From: SZUA-265 sp965651905
GTDB taxonomy: Bacteria; Myxococcota_A; Polyangia; Polyangiales; Polyangiaceae
Reading direction: 5' to 3'
Assembly: GCA_965651905.1 (NCBI GenBank)
Contig: CBFGUG010000014.1
Span: 56,692 to 120,691, forward strand
Length of the DNA stretch: 64,000 nt
A model generated the notes under the pieces. That model did no database searches, was not told the DNA's origin, and worked only from the letters and a program-made list of their open reading frames with translations. A program made the translations under genes and the position numbers. Positions 41,438 through 51,369 of the stretch are shown here, one piece after another; position 1 is the stretch's first letter, and every line of letters starts with the position of its first letter.

Positions 41438-42004
41438 ATGCGAATCATCCTCAGTGCGGACGAAGTTGCCCGAGGCCTCCGTCGTATCGCCGGGGAAGTT
41501 GCCGAGCGGCACGCCGATCTGACTGCGCTCGTGCTCGTTGGGATTCGCCGCGGGGGCGAACCGCTGGCGAACATGTTGGCCCAGCAGCTCCAGCAGCTCC
41601 AACAGGGCAGTCCCCTCGTAGGAAGTGTCGACATCACGCTCTATCGCGACGACGCGGCTACTGCCCTGCCCAACCCGCGCATCGGACCCAGTCGAATCCC
41701 GGGGAGTCTCGACGGCAAGCACGTGCTGTTGATCGACGACGTGTTGTACACCCGACGCACAGTGCGCGCGGCGATCGACGCCGTGCTGGATTACGGGCGA
41801 CCCGCGAACATCGAACTGTTCGCGTTGATCGATCGCGCTGGGCGTCAACTGCCCATTCAACCCGACTACAGCGTGCGGCGGCTAGACGACGTCGGCGACG
41901 ACGAACGCGTAGACGTCCACGAGCAAGACGGCCAGCTGCAAGTCGTCATCCAACCCAAGAGCGCCCCGAGCGTTCCCCCGACTGGGCTCTCCTCCACCCC
42001 GTAA
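41438..42004 (+). CDS. pyrR: PyrR bifunctional pyr regulator / uracil phosphoribosyltransferase
   Basis: 188 residues. The phosphoribosyltransferase core is clear: LVGIRRGGEPLANMLAQQL, VDITLYRDDAAT, and the PRPP-binding LLIDDVLYTRRTVRAAIDA. In Gram-positive bacteria PyrR also binds pyr mRNA; in many Proteobacteria and Myxococcota it sits at the head of pyrB operons in the same way. It makes UMP from uracil and PRPP. The gap to pyrB is only seven bases. I see no obvious attenuator upstream, but the leader is short, so RNA control cannot be judged. Confidence 0.92.
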   Translation: MRIILSADEVARGLRRIAGEVAERHADLTALVLVGIRRGGEPLANMLAQQLQQLQQGSPLVGSVDITLYRDDAATALPNPRIGPSRIPGSLDGKHVLLIDDVLYTRRTVRAAIDAVLDYGRPANIELFALIDRAGRQLPIQPDYSVRRLDDVGDDERVDVHEQDGQLQVVIQPKSAPSVPPTGLSSTP

Positions 42005-42011
42005 ACCCCGC

Positions 42012-42953
42012 ATGACTACCCTACGAAGACTTGCCTCCATCAACGATATCACTGCGGAACAAGCGCTCGAGCTACTCGAGGCATCAGACGCTTTCTTCGC
42101 CTTGAGTCGACGGCCCGTACGCAAAGCACCGACGCTACGCGGCAAGACGCTCGTGAACTTGTTCTTCGAAAACTCCACGCGAACTCGCACGTCCTTCGAG
42201 CTGGCTGGCAAACGTCTGAGCGCGGACGTCGTCAACATCAGCGCTTCCTCCTCCAGCGTAAAGAAGGGCGAGAGCCTCAAAGACACAGTGCAAACGTTGG
42301 ATGCGATGCAGCCCGACGTACTCGTCGTACGGCACAGTTCGTCAGGGGCGGCGCACTACATCGCGAAACACACCAAAGCCGTGGTGGTCAACGCGGGCGA
42401 CGGCATGCACGAGCACCCCACCCAAGCCTTGCTCGATGCGTTCACCATTCGCCGCCACTTAGGAGAGATCCAAGGCAAGCGTGTGGTGATCTGCGGCGAT
42501 ATCGCGCACAGTCGGGTGGCGCGCTCGAACATCCTGCTGCTGAAGAAACTCGGCGCGGAGGTTTGCTGCGCGGGGCCGAGAACGCTACTGCCGTCGGATC
42601 TCGAAGCGCTCGGGTGCCCATGCCACGAGCGACTGGAGCCCGCGCTCACTGGCGCCGACGTCGTCCTGATGCTGCGGATCCAGACGGAACGCTTGGGCGG
42701 TGTTTTCTTTCCGGGACTGCGCGAATACTCGAAGTTCTTCTGTCTGGACGAGCGACGTTTGGCTCTCGCCAACCCTGGCGCGCTGGTGATGCACCCTGGT
42801 CCGATGAATCGAGGCGTGGAGATCTCCGACGCCGTTGCCGATGGACCGCAGAGCGTCGTGCTCGACCAGGTGGAGGCTGGCGTCGCCGTCCGCATGTCCG
42901 TGCTCTACTCGTGCGCCAGCGTTGCTGGAGCCGACGAACACACGGCCAACTGA
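42012..42953 (+). CDS. pyrB: aspartate carbamoyltransferase catalytic subunit
   Basis: 313 residues; joins carbamoyl phosphate and aspartate in pyrimidine synthesis. The carbamoyl-phosphate loop is FFENSTRTRTSFE with Ser55, Thr56, Arg57 and Thr58. HEHPTQALLDAF and VMLRIQTERLG with VMHPGPMNRGVEI are also typical of the family. Directly downstream of pyrR in one operon; no pyrC follows. The next gene, murI, is convergent with a two-base gap. Confidence 0.95.
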   Translation: MTTLRRLASINDITAEQALELLEASDAFFALSRRPVRKAPTLRGKTLVNLFFENSTRTRTSFELAGKRLSADVVNISASSSSVKKGESLKDTVQTLDAMQPDVLVVRHSSSGAAHYIAKHTKAVVVNAGDGMHEHPTQALLDAFTIRRHLGEIQGKRVVICGDIAHSRVARSNILLLKKLGAEVCCAGPRTLLPSDLEALGCPCHERLEPALTGADVVLMLRIQTERLGGVFFPGLREYSKFFCLDERRLALANPGALVMHPGPMNRGVEISDAVADGPQSVVLDQVEAGVAVRMSVLYSCASVAGADEHTAN

Positions 42954-42955
42954 GT

Positions 42956-43804
42956 TCAGCCGTCGGTCGGGGCGATGTCGACTTGTTCAGCGCCCTCCAC
43001 TCGCTCACCGAGGAAGCGCTCGGCAGACTGACGGAAACTGTCGGGCAGGTCCGTCACGAGCAACGTGAGTGCACCCGGTGATCCCTCGCGCGCGAGCCCT
43101 TTGTCACCCAGCAACCTCGCGACGTAATCGGCAGTAGCTTCGGCACTATCGACGATGGCGATTGGGTCCGAGCACAGTCGTGACGCTTGTTTCGCGATCA
43201 GTGGCTTGAGCAAAGGGTAGTGGGTGCAGCCTAGGACCACTACCCCCACGCTGAGCGCTGCCAGTGGTTCTAGGTACTTGCGCGCGGCCAGCTCGGGGAC
43301 TTCGCCTTCAATCCACCCCTCTTCCACCAAGGGCACGAGCAGCGGCGCTGCTTGCCCTACGACCTCGTGCCGGGTGGAACGCAGCGAAACGGCACGCGGA
43401 TAAGCCTGGGACGCAATCGTGCTCAGCGTACCGAGTACTCCTATGCGAACTGGCCGAGCCAGCCGCGCTTCAGCTTCATCCGCTGCACGCACTGCCGCAT
43501 CTGCACCCGGACCAACGACCCCAACCACGGGAACGTCGAGCTCCGCTTGTAAGATCTCCAAAGCGACGGCACTAGCGGTGTTACACGCGATCACCAGCGC
43601 TTTGATGTCGCGCTTGACGAGCAACGCAGCGCAGCCGCGGGCGTAACGGATCACCGTCGCTGCCGAGCGCGTTCCGTAGGGCACTCTGGCCGTGTCCCCG
43701 AGGTAGACGATCGACTCGCACGGGAGCCGACGCCGCAGCTCGTGCACGACGGTCAGCCCGCCGAGCCCTGAGTCGAATACGCCGATCGGGCGGTCGTCGC
43801 TCAA
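42956..43804 (-). CDS. murI: glutamate racemase
   Basis: 282 residues, cofactor-independent racemase making D-glutamate for peptidoglycan. Both catalytic cysteines are present: Cys74 (VIACNTAS) and Cys193 (LGCTHYPLL), with Asp11 in the VFDSGLGGLTV loop. Its start codon overlaps the stop codon of hom by four bases, so the two are coupled in one transcription unit; the pairing of amino-acid biosynthesis with a cell-wall enzyme is unusual but may be incidental. Confidence 0.95.
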   Translation of the reverse strand: MSDDRPIGVFDSGLGGLTVVHELRRRLPCESIVYLGDTARVPYGTRSAATVIRYARGCAALLVKRDIKALVIACNTASAVALEILQAELDVPVVGVVGPGADAAVRAADEAEARLARPVRIGVLGTLSTIASQAYPRAVSLRSTRHEVVGQAAPLLVPLVEEGWIEGEVPELAARKYLEPLAALSVGVVVLGCTHYPLLKPLIAKQASRLCSDPIAIVDSAEATADYVARLLGDKGLAREGSPGALTLLVTDLPDSFRQSAERFLGERVEGAEQVDIAPTDG

Positions 43805-45102
43805 ACGTCCTCGATGCGAATCAGCCGGGCAGGTGATCGCAAGAAAGGCGCGTCGGTGACCTCTTGCAGTGCGGCCGTGACCGCCCCCTCACGACACGAG
43901 TGAGTGATCATGAGTACACTGACGAGCCCCATGTCCTCCTGGGCGCGCCCCTCTTGCACCATGTGCTCGACGCTGACGCCGTGACGGCCGAGCGCACCCG
44001 CGATGCTAGCGAGTACACCGGGCTGATCGCCCACGTCGAAGCGCAGATAGTAGCGGCATTCGATCTCGCTCATCGGGACCAACTCGCGCGGGCGAGTCGT
44101 GATGGCACGGGTCGCCAAGCCGCCCGCTCCCTCCGCTCGAGCGCGCGCGACGTCGACGATGTCGGCAACCACACTGACCGCGGTCGGCATCTCTCCTGCA
44201 CCCTGCCCGACGAGCAAACACGGTCCGAGCGCGCGCCCATGAACGAACACGCCGTTCAGCACGCCGTTGATACCCGCAAGCGGAGACGACGAAGGCACGA
44301 ACGCCGGGTGAACGCGCAGCTCTAGTGCCTCGCCCCGTTCATATCCCACCGCCAGGTGTTTGACGACGAACCCGAAGCGCTCGGCAAACCTGAAGTCGAC
44401 GTCGTCGACTGCGCGGATCCCCTCGACGTGAACGCTGCGGTCGTCCACGCGCGCCCCGAAGGCCAGCATGCTGAGCACGACCAGTTTTTGTGCAGCGTCG
44501 TGGCCGTCCACGTCGAGACTCGGCTCGGCTTCGGCGTATCCCAGTCGCTGCGCGTCTGCCAGTACTTCGTCGAAGCCCTTACCTTCGTCGCGCATGCGCG
44601 TGAGGATGTAGTTGCAGGTGCCGTTGAGCAGTGCGTGCACGCTGCTCACCCAGTCGCTCGTCAGCGAATCTCGCAACGTGCGGATGACGGGGATACCTCC
44701 ACCTACAGAGGCCTCGAAGGCCAAGTCCACACCGTTCTTGCCAGCACGTTCGACCAAATCCGCGCCGTGACGCGCCAGCAACATCTTGTTCGCTGAAACG
44801 ATGCTCTTGCCCGCATCGATGGCCTGCTGCAAGAAGCCTAACGCTGGCTGTTCACCTCCGATGACCTCTGCGACCAAGTCGACGTCGGGGTCGTTCATCA
44901 CTTTGGCGGCGTCCGTCGTCACCCAGCGTGGATCACATTCGGGCACTCGCGCCCTGGCGGGGTCACGCACCAGAACGTGTTTGATCTCGAGCTCGGCCCC
45001 CACTCGTGCTGCCAGGTGCTCTTTGTTGTCGGAAAGCAGACGGATCACTCCGCCCCCCACCGTGCCGCAGCCCAGCAGGGCGACGCGTACTTTGTCTTTC
45101 AT
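43801..45102 (-). CDS. hom: homoserine dehydrogenase with ACT domain
   Basis: 433 residues. NAD(P)-binding GCGTVGGGVIRLL at the N-terminus, the conserved NGTCNYILTRM and GxDAxxKLVVL-type segments, and a C-terminal ACT regulatory domain (YYLRFDVGDQPGVLASIAGALGR) which normally binds threonine for feedback control. It reduces aspartate semialdehyde to homoserine, feeding thrC elsewhere in the window and methionine. Coupled to murI by a four-base overlap. Confidence 0.95.
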   Translation of the reverse strand: MKDKVRVALLGCGTVGGGVIRLLSDNKEHLAARVGAELEIKHVLVRDPARARVPECDPRWVTTDAAKVMNDPDVDLVAEVIGGEQPALGFLQQAIDAGKSIVSANKMLLARHGADLVERAGKNGVDLAFEASVGGGIPVIRTLRDSLTSDWVSSVHALLNGTCNYILTRMRDEGKGFDEVLADAQRLGYAEAEPSLDVDGHDAAQKLVVLSMLAFGARVDDRSVHVEGIRAVDDVDFRFAERFGFVVKHLAVGYERGEALELRVHPAFVPSSSPLAGINGVLNGVFVHGRALGPCLLVGQGAGEMPTAVSVVADIVDVARARAEGAGGLATRAITTRPRELVPMSEIECRYYLRFDVGDQPGVLASIAGALGRHGVSVEHMVQEGRAQEDMGLVSVLMITHSCREGAVTAALQEVTDAPFLRSPARLIRIEDV

Positions 45103-45342
45103 CTGGCTCGTTCTTTCCGTTTGGGCTGGTGCTCGTTACCTGCTCGGGCGCCCGGATCGGCGACACGCGCCCATAGCATGGGGGCAACTGAGCAGCCAAG
45201 TCGTCGAGACAGCCACCAGATAGCGCTCAGGCCGGGCGCTCGTGCACCGCAAACGGCGGTCGCGACGCTCCGCGCCGCACATCCGCCGCTGCGCGGACCC
45301 GCGACGGGCCCACGAACGGAACCATGCTCACTCAGAAAACGC

Positions 45343-47805
<2,463 letters not shown>

Positions 47806-48076
47806 GATGTCTCCTGAAAAACCCCGATGCCGCACTCGACACCAGACGTGGGTCCATGCGGGAAGCTAAGCTCAAATCCCGACGAAGGCCAGTGGCCGCA
47901 CACTGCACGCCCTCGGTCGAATAGTCGAAAACAGGCCCTTCAATCAGCCGGAGAAACGACTCACCCGAGATGTCTCTTTAGCCTCGGAGACGGCCCCGAT
48001 GTGTGGACGCTTCCCACAGTGGTTTGGCTCGTCAGCTAGCCTTCCATGTGGCGGGGCTTCCAAGTATAGCGCCGAC

Positions 48077-49009
48077 GTGCGCACTGTTTTCTTTGGTACG
48101 CCAGCGATCGCCGTGCCCGCGCTGGTTGCGCTGCACGACACCAGCGATCTCGTGGGTGTCGTTTGTCAACCCGATCGCCCGAGTGGCAGAGGCCTGAAGC
48201 TCACGGCCTGCGCCGTCAAGCAAAGCGCACTACAGCTGGGACTCGACGTGCACCAGCCCGTCAAGGTGCGGACGGGCAATTTGCACGCGTGGCTGGCCGA
48301 GCGCGAAGTCGACGTGGCGGTCGTGATGGCGTACGGGCGCATCTTGCCACGCGTCGTGCTCGACACCCCACGGCTCGGGTGCGTGAACCTGCACGCATCG
48401 CTACTTCCCAAGTACCGCGGCGCGGCACCGATTCAGTGGGCGATCATGAACGGTGAAACCGAGACGGGGATCTGCTTGATGCAGATGGAGGAAGGTCTGG
48501 ACACGGGCCCGGTTCATGCGATGAGACGCATCCCGATCGCGCCAGAAATGGACGCAGGCACTCTAGCCCAGGCGCTGAGTGAGCTGGCAGCAACCGTGAT
48601 TCGGGAAGACTTGCCGCACATCACCGATCGCGAGGCGGTGCCGCAAGACTCCAGCCGAGCGACCCTCGCCCCGCCGATCGAACGCCACCACTGCCAGCTC
48701 GATTTCCGCCGCACGGCGGGCGATCTCGTTAACCAGGTGCGCGGCCTCGCGCCACGGCCGGGTGCCGTCACCACGCTGGAAACCAAGCGCCTGCGGATTG
48801 TCCAGGCCGCCGTCGCCGAGGCAAGTAGTGTCAGTCAACCGGCCCCAGGGCGCATCTCGCGCTGCGAGGGGGACCAGCTGTGGGTGGAGTGCGGCCGAGG
48901 TCAGCTCGCAATTCTGGAGGCCCAAGTAGAAGGAAGGCGCACGCTCCGCGCGCGGGACCTGATCAACGGCCGAGTACTGCGCGCTGGACAGCAACTGGGA
49001 AGCACGTGA
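48077..49009 (+). CDS. fmt: methionyl-tRNA formyltransferase
   Basis: 310 residues from the GTG at 48077, which opens directly into VRTVFFGTPAIAVPALVAL as in other Fmt proteins; the upstream open frame from 47999 is unmatched. The formyl-tetrahydrofolate site is present: NLHASLLPKYRGAAPIQWAI, MQMEEGLDTGPVH, and a C-terminal OB-fold (VRGLAPRPGAVTTLE). It formylates initiator Met-tRNA. No def gene is adjacent. Upstream is the lon promoter region. Confidence 0.95.
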   Translation: MRTVFFGTPAIAVPALVALHDTSDLVGVVCQPDRPSGRGLKLTACAVKQSALQLGLDVHQPVKVRTGNLHAWLAEREVDVAVVMAYGRILPRVVLDTPRLGCVNLHASLLPKYRGAAPIQWAIMNGETETGICLMQMEEGLDTGPVHAMRRIPIAPEMDAGTLAQALSELAATVIREDLPHITDREAVPQDSSRATLAPPIERHHCQLDFRRTAGDLVNQVRGLAPRPGAVTTLETKRLRIVQAAVAEASSVSQPAPGRISRCEGDQLWVECGRGQLAILEAQVEGRRTLRARDLINGRVLRAGQQLGST

Positions 49010-49067
49010 CGGAGGAGTGGGCGCTCGGCGCTTGGCCGTCGACCGTGCGCATGGTTAGCTGCCGCCC

Positions 49068-49703
49068 GTGAACCCAGTGCGTGGCCCGGCGCTAGCCCTC
49101 GAACCACACAGCGACGCCGAACCACACAGCGACGCGGTGATGCGCATGATCCTGGACGAGTTTCCGTCGTTTCGTGTCGTTCCAAAGGCTGGCAACGGCT
49201 TTTCGCGGCTGATCGACGTGGCGCTGCGCGTGGTGACGTTGGGTGGGCAACGCAGCTACATGAGCCATTACCACACCGTCATCGGCAGCACGCTGTACGT
49301 GCCCCACAGCTGGGGGCAGATGACCGATACGGACCGTGCCATTCTGCTCAGGCACGAACGCATTCACCTGTTGCAACGTCGCCGATTGACGTTCCTCGGG
49401 ATGGCTTTCATCTACCTGATACCGTGGCTTCCGCTGGGCTTGGCTTACGGCCGTGCCAAACTCGAGTGGGAGGCCTACACCGAGACCCTGCGCGCAACCG
49501 CTGAACTGAAGGGGTTGGCCGCTGCGTCCTCTCCCGCCTTACGCGCACACATCGTCCAGCGCTTCACCGGGCCCGACTATGGCTGGATGTGGCCCTTCCC
49601 ACGCGCAGTCGGCGGCTGGTACGATGCCGTGCTGAGAGAACTGGAGCTCGAAGCAACGACTGGCCGACCTGCAGTCGACCACAATCTGCACAATGGCCAA
49701 TGA
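49068..49703 (+). CDS. small HExxH protein, putative zinc-dependent peptidase fold
   Basis: 211 residues from the GTG at 49068. The central motif LLRHERIHLLQRR provides HExxH (His-Glu-Arg-Ile-His), followed about 35 residues later by LEWEAYTETL, where Glu could be the third zinc ligand; this is a gluzincin-like layout in a minimal protein. Between them is a hydrophobic helix (FLGMAFIYLIPWLPLGLAYG), so it is probably membrane-attached. No signal peptide. The N-terminus has a short EPHSDA repeat, encoded by an 18-bp DNA repeat (49098-49135). Enzymatic activity is inference. Confidence 0.7.
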   Translation: MNPVRGPALALEPHSDAEPHSDAVMRMILDEFPSFRVVPKAGNGFSRLIDVALRVVTLGGQRSYMSHYHTVIGSTLYVPHSWGQMTDTDRAILLRHERIHLLQRRRLTFLGMAFIYLIPWLPLGLAYGRAKLEWEAYTETLRATAELKGLAAASSPALRAHIVQRFTGPDYGWMWPFPRAVGGWYDAVLRELELEATTGRPAVDHNLHNGQ

Positions 49704-49994
49704 AGCTCGGTCGTTCCCAGTCACACTGATAGTTTCCAGTCCCCGGGCGCTCGCAGGACTTCGCGTTGCACGGGTCGAATCTGTTCAACCTGAAAGACAC
49801 TCTTATGGTAACAGTTTCGGCCTGTTCCACAGCTCCTGGGGAAACCTCGGGCACGACCGGGCACGCCGCCTGACCTAGCCCACTCGGCAATTCGGCGCGA
49901 ACCAGATCAGTCTAGCCCGAGGCGCGTCACACCTCGAACGAACCGCTCACTCCAAACCAGCACCCTACCCGCGGAAGCAACCAAAGGCCCAACC

Positions 49995-51314
49995 GTGAAG
50001 ATCGCCTGCCCCTCTTGTTCAGCCAAGTACTCCATTGCTGACGAAAAGGTTCAGAACCGCCTCGCCAAGATCCGTTGCCGCAAGTGCAGCACCACTATCG
50101 TGATCGACGGCAAAGCCAATCCGCCAACTGTGCAAGCGGCGGGTGCGGGGGCGAGCAAAGCGCCCGCCGTATCCCACCTGCCGGCCAGCTCTCAGCTGCC
50201 GTCCGTTTCCGGCAGTGTCTACACCGTAGACATCGCAGAAAACGATCAACGACAGATGAGCGTCGCCGAACTAGTGGAAGCGTACAACACGGGCACGATC
50301 ACTGCGGACACGTACGTATGGCAAGACGGTATGGCGGATTGGGCGCCGTTGGCCGAAGTGCCCGAAATCAACGACGCGCTGCATGCAGCAGCGCAAGCAG
50401 CGTCCGCTCCACCGCCAGCTCAGGATCCCGTTGCAGCGGTCGCGCCCGCCTTCCCCGACTCGATGCCACCCGAGCCAGAGGCAGCACGTGCGGCGAGCCA
50501 CGCGGACGCGCGAGCCGACCTTTTCGGCGGATTCGATCAAGCTGGAAGTGAGACCGACAGCGCTGCGGCGGGCGGCGGAGAAACAGCGAACGTGACGACC
50601 GCCAACACGGGCGCACGCAACGAGTCATCCGTTTTGTTTTCGCTCAGCGCGTTGACGGGCTCCGACCAAAAGGCATCCGCCCCGATGGCGGTTCCCGGCG
50701 GTCACGCGCCCGCGTCGCCGACGATGGACGACTCGGGCCTGATCGATCTGGCTGCATTGACCGCCGCCGCGGAGGCTGGCGATCCCGCACAGTCCGTCGA
50801 ACTCGGCTCAGCTCCTCTGGGAACTTCCCCCCTCGGCGCTGCACCACTGACGGGAGGCACCACCTCACCGCTCGGCGCGGCTCCGACCGTACCTCCTCCC
50901 TCGAACAAGACAGGGCTGTTCATCGGCGGAGGCATCGCGTTCGCCGCTCTCGTGGGCGGTCTCGTGTTTGTGCTGAAAGAAGAGCCGCCCGCCCCCGCGC
51001 CCGTGGCCGCCCCAACGACCACGATCGTGGTCACCGCAACCGTGGCTGCACCTCCTGCGCCTACGCCGTCGGCCACGGCTGAAGAAGCAGAAGAAGAAAA
51101 AGAAAAGAAGCCAACGCCGACCAAGTCGCGTTACCAACGCCCCAAGACGACCAGCAAGAGCACGAAGTCGACGAGCGACTCGGACAAGTCGCCCACACCG
51201 ACCAAGTCCGAGGACAAGCCTGCTGACAAGCCCAAACCCGCACCCAAGAAGTCGAAGTGCAACTGCAAGCCCGACGACTTGATGTGCGCGATGAAGTGTT
51301 CGGCGAAAGGTTGA
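49995..51314 (+). CDS. zinc-ribbon / GYF domain membrane protein
   Basis: 439 residues from the GTG at 49995. N-terminal zinc ribbon of the MJ0042 type (Cys5, Cys8, Cys28, Cys31: KIACPSCSAKYSI, IRCRKCSTTI), then a GYF_2-like domain (about 75-125: YTVDIAENDQRQMSVAELVEAY, VWQDGMADWAPL), a Pro/Ala-rich linker, one membrane helix (about 305-327) and a basic C-terminal tail ending in a Cys cluster (CNCKPDDLMCAMKC). The zinc-ribbon plus GYF head resembles the cytoplasmic part of the gliding protein GltJ of Myxococcus xanthus, but the rest differs. A role as a cytoplasmic signal-receiving membrane protein is likely; gliding is not shown. A rho-independent terminator follows the stop. Confidence 0.82.
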   Translation: MKIACPSCSAKYSIADEKVQNRLAKIRCRKCSTTIVIDGKANPPTVQAAGAGASKAPAVSHLPASSQLPSVSGSVYTVDIAENDQRQMSVAELVEAYNTGTITADTYVWQDGMADWAPLAEVPEINDALHAAAQAASAPPPAQDPVAAVAPAFPDSMPPEPEAARAASHADARADLFGGFDQAGSETDSAAAGGGETANVTTANTGARNESSVLFSLSALTGSDQKASAPMAVPGGHAPASPTMDDSGLIDLAALTAAAEAGDPAQSVELGSAPLGTSPLGAAPLTGGTTSPLGAAPTVPPPSNKTGLFIGGGIAFAALVGGLVFVLKEEPPAPAPVAAPTTTIVVTATVAAPPAPTPSATAEEAEEEKEKKPTPTKSRYQRPKTTSKSTKSTSDSDKSPTPTKSEDKPADKPKPAPKKSKCNCKPDDLMCAMKCSAKG

Positions 51315-51329
51315 ATTTCGACGACGGGA

Positions 51330-51365
51330 GCCACTGCTCGCATCGCCACGAGCGGCGGCTTTTTT
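51330..51365 (+). terminator. rho-independent terminator
   Basis: GCCACTGCTCG (51330-51340) pairs with CGAGCGGCGGC (51349-51359) apart from one mismatch and one G-T wobble around an 8-base loop, followed by a run of six T (51360-51365). It follows the zinc-ribbon/GYF stop codon by 15 bases and is just before the convergent HEAT gene. Confidence 0.8.
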
Positions 51366-51369
51366 GCGT

